A stretch of DNA of 64,000 bases, taken from the NCBI RefSeq assembly GCF_024171815.1, contig NZ_JAMTCJ010000004.1:620001-684000 (forward strand), written 5' to 3'. Source of the DNA: Williamsia maris (lineage in GTDB: Bacteria; Actinomycetota; Actinomycetes; Mycobacteriales; Mycobacteriaceae). A program made the translations under genes and the position numbers. The notes under the pieces are model-generated. The model saw only the letters and a program-made list of their open reading frames with translations. It was not told the DNA's origin and did no database searches. Of the stretch, positions 8,418 to 18,217 are shown piece by piece; positions within the stretch are counted from its first letter, which is position 1, and each line of letters begins with the position of its first letter.

Positions 8418-9932
8418 ATGACCTCACCGCCGATCACCCCGGTCGATGACCTGCACACCATCACCCCCGGTCTCCGGCAGGCGTTCGAAGCGCACCGCTA
8501 CGACGCGGACGGGGTGCTCGACCTCCTCGGGGTCGACGCCCACGCCGCGCTCGGACGGGCCGAGCCGGTGCCCGTGCGGCGGGCATGCCGCGACGCCGGT
8601 GAGCTCGGCACCCTGATCCGGCTGCTGCTCCTGAACGACTCGTGCCCGCGGGCCGAGGTGGCCGCGGCGCTCGGATCGGTTGACATCGACGCGGCCGTCG
8701 CGGTGGGAATGCTGCACGCCGACGGGGACGACGTCCGCGCGGCAATCGACGTGCGTCCACTCGACTCCGGACACGGCACCCGATGGCTGTTCTCCGACCT
8801 CGACGGCGCCATGCGACCGACCACGATCACCCCTGATCACGTCCTCGGGGTCGGGCAGGCGTCGCTGTCGCTGCTGCGGGCCACGGTCGCACCCGCCGGA
8901 CGGGTCCTCGACCTGGGAACCGGCTGCGGCGTGCAGGCGGTCCACGCGTTGTCGTCGGCAGACCAAGTCACCGCCACCGACATCACCGCGCGATCGCTGG
9001 CGATGACCCGCGCGGGTCTGGCCATCAACGACATCGCCCCCGACCGGTACGACCTGCGGTCCGGTCCGTGGTTCTCCCCGGCCGGATCGCAGCGGTTCGA
9101 TCGGATCGTGGCGAACCCGCCGTTCGTGGTGGGACCACCGACCGTGACCCACAGTTATCGGGACTCCGGACTCGACCTCGACGGCGCCAGCGAACTGGTC
9201 GTGTCCGGCGCGGCCGATCACCTCGCCGACGGCGGGACCGCCTGCATGCTCGCCTCCTGGGTCATCACCGGCGACGACTGGCGCGACCGGGTCGCGTCGT
9301 GGATCCCCGACCACGGTGTCGACGCGTGGGTCGTGCAGCGTGATGTCGCCGATCCTGCGCTCTACGTCGGGACCTGGCTGCGTGACGCCGGATACGACCC
9401 CCGCTCCGGCCCGGGAGCGGCGCTCGCCGACGACTGGCTGGCGCACTTCGAGCGATCCGGGGTCGAGGGCATCGGTTTCGGTTTCGTGTTCCTGCGCTCC
9501 ACGGGCGAGCCCACCGATCTGCTGGCCGAGGAATTGAGCCACGCGCTCGACGATCCACTGGGCCCGGAGGCATCGGAGTACCTCGACCGTGTCGCCTGGC
9601 TGCGGACGGCCGACCTGGAGGCGTCACGGTTCCGTGCCGCCGACGGTGTTGCGCTGGAGCAGATCTCGACCCTGTCCGCCGGCTCGGCCGCCGACGGTCT
9701 CGGCTGGGGCGAGGTCGTCGCCCGGCTGCATCGCGCCGACGGACCACGCTGGACCCATGAGATCGACTCGTGGGGCCGGTCGCTGGTCGCCGGCCTGCGT
9801 GCCGACGGTCTGCCCCTCGGGGATGTGACAGCGCTGTTGGCCGCCGCGACCGGCGAGGAACCCGAGCCCGGCGCGATCGAAGGGTTCGTCGCGGCGCTGG
9901 TGCGCCACGGACTGCTCCTCCCGGCCCGCTGA
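8418..9932 (+). CDS. Class I SAM-dependent methyltransferase
   Basis: A 504-aa protein. The central domain has the SAM-binding motif VLDLGTGCGVQAVHAL, the acidic loop ATDIT and the catalytic-type motif NPPF (IVANPPFVVGPP), which is shared by HemK/PrmC and RsmC-like N-methyltransferases acting on Gln, Asn or nucleobase amino groups. About 150 residues precede it and a long C-terminal region (residues 320-504) follows; both are family-specific. The target, probably RNA or protein, cannot be told. It sits directly upstream of the sigB promoter region. Confidence 0.85.
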   Translation: MTSPPITPVDDLHTITPGLRQAFEAHRYDADGVLDLLGVDAHAALGRAEPVPVRRACRDAGELGTLIRLLLLNDSCPRAEVAAALGSVDIDAAVAVGMLHADGDDVRAAIDVRPLDSGHGTRWLFSDLDGAMRPTTITPDHVLGVGQASLSLLRATVAPAGRVLDLGTGCGVQAVHALSSADQVTATDITARSLAMTRAGLAINDIAPDRYDLRSGPWFSPAGSQRFDRIVANPPFVVGPPTVTHSYRDSGLDLDGASELVVSGAADHLADGGTACMLASWVITGDDWRDRVASWIPDHGVDAWVVQRDVADPALYVGTWLRDAGYDPRSGPGAALADDWLAHFERSGVEGIGFGFVFLRSTGEPTDLLAEELSHALDDPLGPEASEYLDRVAWLRTADLEASRFRAADGVALEQISTLSAGSAADGLGWGEVVARLHRADGPRWTHEIDSWGRSLVAGLRADGLPLGDVTALLAAATGEEPEPGAIEGFVAALVRHGLLLPAR

Positions 9933-10074
9933 CGCGGACGTCGCAACCGTCTCCACGGGTGTGACGGGCATCTCACTGGTTCCCGATATCGGGATGTCTC
10001 ACGAGTTCTCAGCATCTTCTCAGACCACCGAACGCATCTGCCCAGGTCAGCCGGGGTTCGGCGGGAACGGGCGG

Positions 10075-10102
10075 GGGAACTATTCGCGGACGGCGAACCG
10101 TT
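10075..10102 (+). promoter_or_regulatory. SigE/SigH-type promoter of sigB
   Basis: GGGAAC at 10075-10080, an 18-nt spacer, then CGTT at 10099-10102. This matches the GGAAC...GTT pattern of the SigE/SigH ECF sigma factors, which are known to drive sigB in mycobacteria. The start codon lies 37 nt downstream. Confidence 0.7.
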
Positions 10103-10139
10103 GGACCCTATGAAGACACACGCTCGCGAGGAGGCCGAT

Positions 10140-11132
10140 ATGACCATCACCACCGCCACCACGACAAGGCCCGCAGACACCGTGCGGCCGCAGATGACCG
10201 ATGCGGATCTCGATGCCCAGAGCCCGGCTGCAGACCTTGTCCGGGTGTACCTCAACGGGATCGGTCGAACCGCTCTCCTCAACGCCGAGCAGGAGGTCGA
10301 ACTCGCGAAGGCGATCGAGGTCGGCCTCTACGCCAAGCACGTGTTGGCCACCAAGAAGCGGTTGTCACCGACGAAGAAGCGCGATCTCGCGCAGCTCATC
10401 CGCGAGGGTGAGTCGGCGCGGTCGCATCTGCTGGAGGCCAACCTCCGTCTCGTCGTGTCCCTGGCCAAGCGCTACACCGGTCGCGGCATGCCGTTGCTCG
10501 ACCTCATCCAGGAAGGCAACCTCGGTCTGATCCGCGCGATGGAGAAGTTCGACTACGCCAAGGGCTTCAAGTTCTCGACGTACGCCACCTGGTGGATCCG
10601 TCAGGCGATCACCCGCGGCATGGCCGATCAGAGCCGGACCATCCGGCTCCCCGTCCATCTCGTGGAGCAGGTCAACAAGCTCGCCCGCATCAAGCGTGAG
10701 CTGCACCAGCAGCTCGGCCGTGAGGCGACCGACGACGAGCTCGCCGCCGAGTCGGGCATCCCGGCGGAGAAGATCGCCGATCTGCTCGACCACAGCCGCG
10801 ACCCGGTGAGCCTGGACATGCCGGTGGGCAGCGACGAGGAGGCGCCCCTGGGCGACTTCATCGAGGACGCCGAGGCCACCTCGGCCGAGAGTGCCGTCAT
10901 CGCCGGTCTGCTCCACACCGACGTCCGCAGCGTGCTCTCGACCCTCGACGAGCGTGAGCAGCAGGTCATCCGCCTGCGTTTCGGCCTCGACGACGGTCAG
11001 CCGCGCACCCTCGACCAGATCGGCCGGCTCTTCGGGTTGTCTCGCGAGCGGGTCCGTCAGATCGAGCGTGAGGTGATGGCGAAGCTGCGTCAGGGTGACC
11101 GCGCCGAGCGGTTGCGCGCCTACGCCAGCTGA
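10140..11132 (+). CDS. sigB: RNA polymerase sigma factor SigB (sigma-70 family)
   Basis: Primary-like, group 2 sigma factor of 330 aa. Region 1.2 starts with [12 protein letters not shown]. Region 2 has the -10 recognition segment [19 protein letters not shown]. Region 3 includes [17 protein letters not shown], and region 4 ends with the helix-turn-helix [18 protein letters not shown]. It lacks the long region 1.1 of the housekeeping SigA, which fits SigB. ATG 10140 follows GAGGAGG by 5 nt; the in-frame extension to 10101 overlaps the promoter. It is monocistronic, closed by a strong terminator. It is probably induced by envelope or oxidative stress through the promoter above. Confidence 0.96.
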   Translation: MTITTATTTRPADTVRPQMTDADLDAQSPAADLVRVYLNGIGRTALLNAEQEVELAKAIEVGLYAKHVLATKKRLSPTKKRDLAQLIREGESARSHLLEANLRLVVSLAKRYTGRGMPLLDLIQEGNLGLIRAMEKFDYAKGFKFSTYATWWIRQAITRGMADQSRTIRLPVHLVEQVNKLARIKRELHQQLGREATDDELAAESGIPAEKIADLLDHSRDPVSLDMPVGSDEEAPLGDFIEDAEATSAESAVIAGLLHTDVRSVLSTLDEREQQVIRLRFGLDDGQPRTLDQIGRLFGLSRERVRQIEREVMAKLRQGDRAERLRAYAS

Positions 11133-11146
11133 GTCCCGTACCGACA

Positions 11147-11183
11147 CGACGGCCCCCGATCATCCGATGATCGGGGGCCGTCG
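11147..11183 (+). terminator. Terminator of sigB
   Basis: Perfect 17-bp inverted repeat (11147-11163 and 11167-11183) with a 3-nt loop, 14 nt after the sigB stop. It also faces the end of the convergent acetyltransferase gene. Confidence 0.85.
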
Positions 11184-11219
11184 TCGTCGGTGCACCAGAA
11201 CCAATCCGGTCGGCGCCGT

Positions 11220-13949
11220 TCAGCTCAGTCGGCGGGGTCCCGCGTCGCGACGGGACGGCACCGGACCGACCCGGACGCGGCCGCTGAGCACGACTGCCCC
11301 CGATCCCGACGCCAGGACGGGATCGAGCACCAGCTCACGCACCTCCGGGATGTCGTCGACGAGTGTCGAGACCCGTACCAACAGATCGACCAGAGCGTCG
11401 GTGTCGACCGCGGGCTCGCCCCGGTAGCCGGCCAGCAACGGTGCCGATCGCGGCGCGGCCACGAGGTCGCGGGCGTCGGCCTCGGTGAGCGGGATGGCCC
11501 GGTAGGCGTGGTCGCCGAGCAGGTCGAACGTCGCCCCGGCCAGTCCGAACGCGATCAGCGACCCGAACGACGGGTCGTCGCGCACCCGGATGACGGTCGC
11601 GACACCACGCGGCGCCATGCGCTGCACGTGCAGCTGCCGGTCGCCGGTGAGCGCGACGAGTTCGTCGAACGCCGCCCGGACGGTGGCCGGTCCGGACAGA
11701 TCGAGACGCGCACCCTCGCCGTCGAGGCGTCCCCGCCAGCGCGACGAGATCGCCTTGACCGCGACCGGGAACCCCAGGGTCTGTGCGGCCTCGGCGGCCG
11801 CATCGGCGTCGGAGACCTCGGCGAAGTCGGTGACGTGTACGCCGTAGCGCGACAGCAGCCGTGCCGAGTCCCGCTCGTCGAAGGCCAACGTCTCGTCGGT
11901 TCCCACCCGTGTCGAGACGATCGCGGCACGCACCATCTCGCGCGCGGTGTCGGAGTCGACGTCGGCCGGACGGATGACCTCCGACTCCGGTGTGGCGCGC
12001 CACTGCGCGTAGCGCCACGACTGGCCCAGGGCGGACGCGGCGCGTTCCGGTGCGGGGTAGGACGGGATCGAACCCCACGTCGGCACGCCGGACTCGTCGC
12101 GCACGGTCAGGTTGTCCGGGATGCCCTCGACGGCGAGGAACGTCGACACGACGGTCTTGTCGGCACCGGCGGTCGCCTCGGTCAGTGCCCGCGCGTAGGT
12201 GTCGGCCGCGACCGCGACCGGCGGGACGAACACCGCGATGACCGCGTCGACGCCGTCGTCGGCGATCACGCGGTGCAGCGCCAGGGAGAACTCGTCGGCG
12301 CCGGCGGCGGGTCCGAGGTCGATCTGTTCGACCACGCGCAGCCCGAAGCGCTCCCCCGCGGTCGCCGCGAGGACCCCGAGCACGGTCGAGTTGCCGACGA
12401 TGCCGACACGCGGACCGCGGGGCAGAGGTTGGTAGGCGAGCACGGTGGCGCAGTCGAAGAGGTCGGCGATCGTGTCGACCTGGATGACCCCGGACTGTTC
12501 GAGCACCGCCCGAGCACTCGCGTCGTCGAGGGTGGAGTCGCGACGCACCTGCGACGGCGCCACCGACGATCGTCCCGACTTCACCGCGACGATGGGCTTG
12601 TTGCGCGACACCCGCCGCGCGAGGCGGGAGAACTTGCGCGGGTTGCCGAAGCTCTCCAGGTACAACAGGATCACGTCGGTCTGCGGGTCGGTGTCCCAGT
12701 ACTGCAGCAGGTCGTTGCCGGACAGGTCGGCCCGGTTGCCCGCGGAGACGAACGTCGACAGGCCGAGTTGTCGGCGGGCGGCGGTGTCGAGGATCGCGAT
12801 GCCCAGAGCACCGGACTGGCAGAAGAACCCGATGCGGCCCCGACCCGGCACCCGCGGCGCGAGGGTGGCGTTCAGCGCCACGTCGGGGCTGGTGTTGATC
12901 ACGCCCAGCGCATTGGGTCCGACCAGCCGCATCCCATGCGCGCGGATCTCGTGGACCAGCGTCCGTTCGGCGAGGGCACCGACATCGCCGGACTCGGCGA
13001 AGCCGGCCGACACGACGACCATCGTCTTGACCCGTTTGGTCAGACAGTCCTGCAGCACGTCACCGACGGTGTCGGCGGGCACGGCGACGATCGCGAGGTC
13101 GACGGGGTCGGGGATGTCGCGGACCGACGGATAGGCGCGGATGCCGTGGACCGCACGGGCCTCGGCGTTGACCGGGAACACCGGTCCGGTGAACCCACCG
13201 CTGATCACGTTGGCCAACAACGCGTTCCCGACCTTGCTCGGATCGGTCGACGCGCCGATGATCGCCACCGACGACGGCCGCAGCAGGTTGGCGACACTGC
13301 GGGACTCCGAGCCGAGTTCGCGGGCGTTGCGGACCGTGCGCAGGGCGTCGGTCGGGTCGATCAGGAACTCGACGTGCACCGTCGACCCGTCGAAGCTGCG
13401 GGTCAGCTGATAACCGGCGTCCCGGAAGACCGACAGCATGGCGCGGTTCTCGGTCAGGACCTCGGCCTCGAACCGGGTGAAGTCGTTCTCGGCGGCCGCG
13501 CCGGCGAGGTGTTCGAGCAGCACGGTGCCCAGACCGCGGCCCTGGTGGTCGTCGGCGACGACGAACGCCACCTCGGCCGACTCCGGCCGCCCGAGACTCG
13601 AGAGGCCCTCGTAGATGCCGACGGCGATGATCTCGCCGCCGAGCAACGCGACCAACGCGACGCGAGTGCGGTGGTCGAGAGTCGTCATGTGGACGACGTC
13701 GCGCGGTGACATGACCGGATACGGGCCGAAATACCGCATGTAGCGGGTGCGTTCGGAGAGCTTGGAGTGGAACGCGACGATCCGATCGGCGTCGGCCGGG
13801 ACGATCGGCCGCAGGTGCACCGCGCCCCCGTCGGAGGCGAGCACGTCGGCGATCCAGTGCCGTGGGAAATCCCAGGGACCGCCACCGGTCTCGATCGGGC
13901 CGGTCACCGCCGAGGAGACCGCGCCCCCATCCGGATCGGCGTCAGTCAC
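11220..13949 (-). CDS. GNAT / NDP-forming acyl-CoA synthetase-like fusion (PatA-type lysine acetyltransferase)
   Basis: A 909-aa protein. Residues about 40-200 form a GNAT acetyltransferase with the acetyl-CoA loop DDHQGRGLGT. Next come an ADP-forming acyl-CoA synthetase CoA-binding domain (SVAIIGASTDPSKVGNALL), a succinyl-CoA-ligase-like part and a C-terminal ATP-grasp-like domain. Where active synthetases have the phospho-accepting His (SHTG), this protein reads RRDST near residue 468, so the synthetase part is probably a dead regulatory domain. The order resembles Streptomyces PatA, which acetylates acyl-CoA synthetases. The GTG start overlaps the upstream deacetylase gene by 8 nt, pairing a writer with an eraser of lysine acetylation. 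Confidence 0.88.
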   Translation of the reverse strand: MTDADPDGGAVSSAVTGPIETGGGPWDFPRHWIADVLASDGGAVHLRPIVPADADRIVAFHSKLSERTRYMRYFGPYPVMSPRDVVHMTTLDHRTRVALVALLGGEIIAVGIYEGLSSLGRPESAEVAFVVADDHQGRGLGTVLLEHLAGAAAENDFTRFEAEVLTENRAMLSVFRDAGYQLTRSFDGSTVHVEFLIDPTDALRTVRNARELGSESRSVANLLRPSSVAIIGASTDPSKVGNALLANVISGGFTGPVFPVNAEARAVHGIRAYPSVRDIPDPVDLAIVAVPADTVGDVLQDCLTKRVKTMVVVSAGFAESGDVGALAERTLVHEIRAHGMRLVGPNALGVINTSPDVALNATLAPRVPGRGRIGFFCQSGALGIAILDTAARRQLGLSTFVSAGNRADLSGNDLLQYWDTDPQTDVILLYLESFGNPRKFSRLARRVSRNKPIVAVKSGRSSVAPSQVRRDSTLDDASARAVLEQSGVIQVDTIADLFDCATVLAYQPLPRGPRVGIVGNSTVLGVLAATAGERFGLRVVEQIDLGPAAGADEFSLALHRVIADDGVDAVIAVFVPPVAVAADTYARALTEATAGADKTVVSTFLAVEGIPDNLTVRDESGVPTWGSIPSYPAPERAASALGQSWRYAQWRATPESEVIRPADVDSDTAREMVRAAIVSTRVGTDETLAFDERDSARLLSRYGVHVTDFAEVSDADAAAEAAQTLGFPVAVKAISSRWRGRLDGEGARLDLSGPATVRAAFDELVALTGDRQLHVQRMAPRGVATVIRVRDDPSFGSLIAFGLAGATFDLLGDHAYRAIPLTEADARDLVAAPRSAPLLAGYRGEPAVDTDALVDLLVRVSTLVDDIPEVRELVLDPVLASGSGAVVLSGRVRVGPVPSRRDAGPRRLS

Positions 13950-15249
13950 GGGGATCCGCCGGGTCGAGTCCGTGCAGCGGGAACACCGCGGACCGGGTCG
14001 CGAGGATGGCCGCGTCGGTGGACTGGTGCAGGTGCGCCGAGATCCCGTCGGGGGCCTCCTGCCCCCAGTTGCCCTCCCACGCGTGGAAATCGGTGTCCCC
14101 ACCGTCGGACATGGTGTGCGCGGGGACCTCGGTGACGAAGTCGGGGTGCACGGTGCGGGCGGCGAGGGCCGCCGAGTCGCACCAGTCGTCGCCGGTGGGG
14201 GTCGAGGGGTCGATGTCCCGTCCCAACGCCGCGGCCATCAGGTGGGTCCAGATGCGCGGCACGACGTCGGCGACGCCGTAACCGCCACCGCCGACCGCGA
14301 GCCAGCGCCCGTCGCAGTACGTGTCGGCGAGGTCGCGCATGGCCAGGATCGCGGCCCGTTGCCCGTCGATGGTGAGCCCGAGGTCGGTGAGCGGGTCGGC
14401 GCGGTGACTGTCGGCACCGCACTGACTGACGATCACCTGGGGTCGGAAGCTCGCCACCAGCGACGGCACGACGGCGTGGAACGCGCGCAGCCACAACCGG
14501 TCCGGCGTGTTCGGGGGCAACGCGACGTTGGCGGTGGTGCCGTGTCCGGTCTCCGGGCCGATGTCCTCGGGATATCCGGTGCCCGGCCAGAGCGTCGCGG
14601 GGTGCTGGTGCACCGACACCGTCAGCACCCGCGGGTCACCGGAGAACCGGTTCTGCACGCCGTCGCCGTGATGGGCGTCGATGTCGATGTAGGCGATCCG
14701 GTCGAATCCGCGCTCCAGCAGGTGGGCGATCGCCACGGCGCAGTCGTTGTAGACGCAGAAACCCGACGCGCGGGCGGGCAGGGCGTGGTGCATCCCCCCT
14801 CCGATGTTGACCGCGCGGCGTACCGACCCGCTCGCGATCGCGTCCGCGGCCGCCACCGTGCCGCCCACGAGCAGGGCCGAGGCCTCGTGCATCCCGGGGA
14901 ACACCGGGTTGTCGACGCTGCCGAGTCCGAAGATCCGTTCGGCCACCGCGGGTGAGAAGCCCGCCACCGATCCACCTGCGGCCATCTCCCCCGCCGCCCG
15001 CACCGCGGCGATGTACTCCCGGCGGTGCACGGTCTCGAGCAGAGCGTCGTCGGCCGAGGCGGGCGCCCGCATCTCGACACCGTCGAGGACCCCGAGACCG
15101 TGCGCGAGGGACATGGTCAGTGCCAACCGGATCGGGTTCATCGGGTGGGTCTCCCCCCACCGATAGCGCAGGAAGTCCTCGCTCCACACGATCAGCGAGT
15201 CGTCCGCCGCGGGACCGGTGCCGGCGCTCGCGACCGTGTCAGAACTCAT
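13942..15249 (-). CDS. acuC: AcuC-type histone-deacetylase-family acetoin utilisation protein
   Basis: Zn-dependent class I/II-like deacetylase of 435 aa, expected to remove acetyl groups from protein lysines such as those of acetyl-CoA synthetase. Key features: the His pair in GGGMHHALP (residues 154-155), the metal ligands in DIDAHHGDG (Asp191, His193) and the C-terminal Gly-rich loop WLAVGGGGYG. ATG 15249 is used because upstream in-frame sequence has no homology and lies in the intergenic space before ideR. The 3' end overlaps the start of the acetyltransferase fusion by 8 nt. It is divergent from ideR. Confidence 0.92.
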   Translation of the reverse strand: MSSDTVASAGTGPAADDSLIVWSEDFLRYRWGETHPMNPIRLALTMSLAHGLGVLDGVEMRAPASADDALLETVHRREYIAAVRAAGEMAAGGSVAGFSPAVAERIFGLGSVDNPVFPGMHEASALLVGGTVAAADAIASGSVRRAVNIGGGMHHALPARASGFCVYNDCAVAIAHLLERGFDRIAYIDIDAHHGDGVQNRFSGDPRVLTVSVHQHPATLWPGTGYPEDIGPETGHGTTANVALPPNTPDRLWLRAFHAVVPSLVASFRPQVIVSQCGADSHRADPLTDLGLTIDGQRAAILAMRDLADTYCDGRWLAVGGGGYGVADVVPRIWTHLMAAALGRDIDPSTPTGDDWCDSAALAARTVHPDFVTEVPAHTMSDGGDTDFHAWEGNWGQEAPDGISAHLHQSTDAAILATRSAVFPLHGLDPADPRD

Positions 15250-15352
15250 GAGCCCAACGGTAGTGGTCCGCGGCTGTGAAAGATGTGGGTCGGATACGGG
15301 TAATCTGGTCACCGGCTCGATGGGACTGGCCGTATGACGGAGGGTTGGCACT

Positions 15353-16036
15353 GTGAACGATCTGGTGGACACCACCGAGATGTACCTACGCACGATCTAT
15401 GACCTGGAAGAAGAGGGCATCGTTCCCCTGCGCGCACGCATCGCCGAGCGCCTCGATCAGAGCGGCCCGACGGTGTCGCAGACGGTGGCCCGGATGGAAC
15501 GTGACGGCCTCCTGCGCGTCGCGGGTGACCGGCAGCTCGAGCTCACCGAACACGGCCGCACGCTGGCCATCTCGGTGATGCGCAAGCACCGGCTCGCCGA
15601 ACGCCTGCTCGTCGACGTGATCGGGATGCCCTGGGAGGACGTCCACGCCGAGGCCTGCCGCTGGGAGCACGTGATGAGCGAGAACGTCGAGCGCCGCCTC
15701 GTCGAGGTCCTCGAGCACCCCACGACCTCGCCGTACGGCAATCCGATTCCCGGCCTCGAACTGCTCGGCGTCGAGAGCGGCCCGGCGGTCGGTGACGCCA
15801 CCCGGCTGTCCGACCTCCCCGAGGGGGAGCCGGTCGCGGTGATCATCCGCCGACTCTCCGAGCACGCCCAGGACGACCCGAGCCTCATCACGGCACTCCG
15901 TGAGGCCGGTGTGGTCCCGAACGCCCGCGTGACCGTGACCAGTGACCCGGGATCGGTGACCATCAACACCCCCGGACACGCCGGACTGCGGCTGTCCTCG
16001 GAGATGGCCCACTCGGTGCACGTCGAGAAGGTCTGA
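15353..16036 (+). CDS. ideR: Iron-dependent transcriptional regulator IdeR/DtxR
   Basis: Fe2+-sensing repressor of 227 aa. The winged HTH (residues 20-60) is followed by a metal-binding/dimerisation domain and an SH3-like C-terminal domain. All IdeR metal ligands are at the canonical positions: Met10, Cys102, Glu105 and His106 (site 2) and His79, Glu83 and His98 (site 1). That argues for IdeR rather than an MntR paralogue. GTG 15353 has GGAGGG 8 nt upstream. galE follows after 5 nt, so the two are probably co-transcribed. Confidence 0.95.
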   Translation: MNDLVDTTEMYLRTIYDLEEEGIVPLRARIAERLDQSGPTVSQTVARMERDGLLRVAGDRQLELTEHGRTLAISVMRKHRLAERLLVDVIGMPWEDVHAEACRWEHVMSENVERRLVEVLEHPTTSPYGNPIPGLELLGVESGPAVGDATRLSDLPEGEPVAVIIRRLSEHAQDDPSLITALREAGVVPNARVTVTSDPGSVTINTPGHAGLRLSSEMAHSVHVEKV

Positions 16037-16041
16037 GAACA

Positions 16042-17025
16042 GTGAAGCTCCTGGTGACCGGCGGCGCCGGTTACGTCGGAAGCGTCTGTGCCCGCGTCAT
16101 GATCGACGCCGGGCACGACGTCACCGTCGTCGACAATCTGACCACGGGTAATCGGGACGCGGTTCCCGAGGCGGCCGCCTTCGTCGAGGGGGACGTCGGT
16201 GCGCTCGCACCGGAGATCCTCGGCGGCGGATCCTTCGACGGGGTGCTGCACTTCGCGGCGCAGTCGCTGGTCGGCGAATCGGTGGAGCAGCCCGAGAAGT
16301 ACTGGCAGGGAAACGTCGTCGAGTCGTTGAAGCTGCTCGAGGCGATCCGCACCACCGGGACGCCACGACTGGTGTTCTCCTCGACCGCCGCGACCTACGG
16401 CGAGCCCGATGCGGTGCCGATCGTGGAGTCGTCGCCGACGCGACCGACCAACCCGTACGGCGCGACCAAGCTGGCGATCGATCACGCCATCACCTCCTAC
16501 GCCAACGCCCACGGGCTGGCCGCGATCAGCCTGCGGTACTTCAACGTCGCGGGCGCCCACGGCGGCGCCGGGGAGAACCGCCGCGTGGAGACACATCTGA
16601 TCCCGATCGTCCTGCAGGCGGCGATGGGACACCGCGAGTCGGTGAAGATCTTCGGGACCGACTATCACACCGACGACGGCACCGCGGTCCGCGACTACAT
16701 CCACGTCTACGACCTGGCTCGTGCGCACGCCCTGGCACTCGAGGCCGCGATAGCCGGCCGCCATGCGATCTACAACCTCGGCAGCGGATCCGGCTTCTCC
16801 GTACGGCAGGTCATCGAGACGTGCTCGGAGGTGACCGGTCTCGACATCCCGGTCGTGTACGCACCTCGCCGCGCGGGCGATCCGGCCGTACTGATCGCAT
16901 CGAGCGACAAGGCCATCGGCGACCTCGGCTGGGAGCCGACCAACACCGCGTTGCCGACGATCGTGGCCGACGCGTGGGAGTACACCCGAGCCCTCGGCGA
17001 CCGCGCCCACTCCGCCCCCGCCTGA
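16042..17025 (+). CDS. galE: UDP-glucose 4-epimerase GalE
   Basis: Extended SDR epimerase of 327 aa interconverting UDP-glucose and UDP-galactose, which supplies galactose for the arabinogalactan wall. It shows the NAD-binding TGGAGYVGS at the N-terminus, the catalytic Ser/Thr region ([12 protein letters not shown]), YxxxK ([11 protein letters not shown]) and the late motif [10 protein letters not shown]. Start GTG 16042 is 5 nt after the ideR stop; the ideR-galE pairing is conserved in mycolata. Confidence 0.95.
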   Translation: MKLLVTGGAGYVGSVCARVMIDAGHDVTVVDNLTTGNRDAVPEAAAFVEGDVGALAPEILGGGSFDGVLHFAAQSLVGESVEQPEKYWQGNVVESLKLLEAIRTTGTPRLVFSSTAATYGEPDAVPIVESSPTRPTNPYGATKLAIDHAITSYANAHGLAAISLRYFNVAGAHGGAGENRRVETHLIPIVLQAAMGHRESVKIFGTDYHTDDGTAVRDYIHVYDLARAHALALEAAIAGRHAIYNLGSGSGFSVRQVIETCSEVTGLDIPVVYAPRRAGDPAVLIASSDKAIGDLGWEPTNTALPTIVADAWEYTRALGDRAHSAPA

Positions 17026-17053
17026 TCGCCCCCGCCCAATCGCCCCCGCCCGA
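17011..17053 (+). repeat. Three short C-rich direct repeats at the 3' end of galE
   Basis: Three 14-15 nt units of the form tcgcccccgcc(c/t)(g/a)a lie in tandem at 17011, 17026 and 17040. The first contains the galE stop codon. No coding or structural role is evident. Confidence 0.6.
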
Positions 17054-17058
17054 TTGCC

Positions 17059-18120
17059 TCAGCCGGCCGCGCGCTCAGCGGGCGCGGGCATGATCACGCC
17101 GAGCTTGTCCGCGGCGGCGTAGCTGGTCGGGAGAAGTTCCTCGAGGGTCGACGGTCGCAGTCCGGCCCGCAGCGACCGGTCGAGAAGCGCTGCCAGCGAG
17201 TGACCCACGTCAGAGTCGAGTGCGCAGTCGAGGGCGACCCCCGCCATCGCCCCGTCTCCGCGCACATAGTGCAGATGGCCCAACAGCGTTGCCGCACAGG
17301 CGCGGCCGCCCCCACGCAGCCGGCGGGTCAGCTCGGCCCACACCGCCTCGGCCGCGTCGGCGACGTCGGAGACCGCCAGGGCCAGCAGCGCATCGCGCAC
17401 CGGGGGTCGGCGGATCGCCGCCTCCAGGACCCGCAGCTGCGTGCAACCGATGTGGGTGTCCAACCCGTGCAGGACGGCGTCGAGCACTCGCCGCAGCAGT
17501 TCGCTCTCGCCGAGACCGACCGCCGCGGCCTTCGTCCGTGAGTCGACGGCGTAGGTGCACGAGGGGTCGCCGCAATGCGTCGTGCGGGCCGTCGAGTCGA
17601 CCATCTGGCTGCGCGATCGGAGCACGACGCGGCCGGTGGTGACCGCGTGCGCCACGGCCATCGGGCTGGACCGTGGATCATCGAGGATGCCTCGGTCACC
17701 ATGGGTGCCCATCGCTCCCCAGCGGGTCCGCCACGGTTGGCCCAGAGCCATGTCCGCGACCACGAACCCGGTGTACAGACCCAGGTGGTCGAGACCGGTG
17801 TCGATGAGGGCGAAGAGGTGGTCCCAGGACGGGGCGTCGATCTCGAAACGATCGTCGATGACGAGGGCGAAGACGCCGGATGTGTTGTCGCGCAGACATA
17901 TCTCACACAGGTGAGCGATCATCACCTCCATCGCCTCGGTGGCGATGCCGTCGGCGTCGAGGTCGAGATCGTGACGCATGGTGACGCCGATCCTGGTGCC
18001 GCTCGCATCGAACGCCAGCAGGACCAGGGATCGTTCCGGGATGAAGCCCACCATGGCGGGCACGGCGGCGATGAGGTCACCGGGGTCGCGGAAGGTGACG
18101 GTGCGCGGGTCTGTGGTCAT
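17059..18120 (-). CDS. DUF4192 domain-containing protein
   Basis: A 353-aa cytoplasmic protein with the DUF4192 opening DPGDLIAAVPAMVGFIPERS and a long alpha-helical, Ala/Leu-rich C-terminus. No catalytic motif is visible and the family has no assigned activity. It corresponds in position to M. tuberculosis Rv2712c beside ideR. ATG 18120 precedes the conserved N-terminus; the open frame to 18318 has no homology and runs into the neighbouring lipoprotein gene. Confidence 0.85.
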   Translation of the reverse strand: MTTDPRTVTFRDPGDLIAAVPAMVGFIPERSLVLLAFDASGTRIGVTMRHDLDLDADGIATEAMEVMIAHLCEICLRDNTSGVFALVIDDRFEIDAPSWDHLFALIDTGLDHLGLYTGFVVADMALGQPWRTRWGAMGTHGDRGILDDPRSSPMAVAHAVTTGRVVLRSRSQMVDSTARTTHCGDPSCTYAVDSRTKAAAVGLGESELLRRVLDAVLHGLDTHIGCTQLRVLEAAIRRPPVRDALLALAVSDVADAAEAVWAELTRRLRGGGRACAATLLGHLHYVRGDGAMAGVALDCALDSDVGHSLAALLDRSLRAGLRPSTLEELLPTSYAAADKLGVIMPAPAERAAG

Positions 18121-18217
18121 GTCGGCCACTCTGCGTCCCGACGACGACGTGACCGGGCTCCGGCGGGGCGCGACGGTCAGGTTGTGCACATGACGGCCGA
18201 CACCCACAGTGTCGCCT

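Noticed and set aside
11190-13709. Long + strand ORF of 839 codons
   Set aside because: It is antisense to the GNAT/synthetase fusion, has Arg/Asp/Gly-rich low-complexity translation and no family signature; a shadow of a high-GC gene.
13747-14955. + strand ORF of 402 codons across acuC
   Set aside because: Antisense shadow of acuC, with Val/Arg/Asp-rich translation.
17011-17053. C-rich repeats after galE as a CRISPR or terminator
   Set aside because: Units are adjacent with no spacers and do not form a hairpin; treated as a simple tandem repeat.
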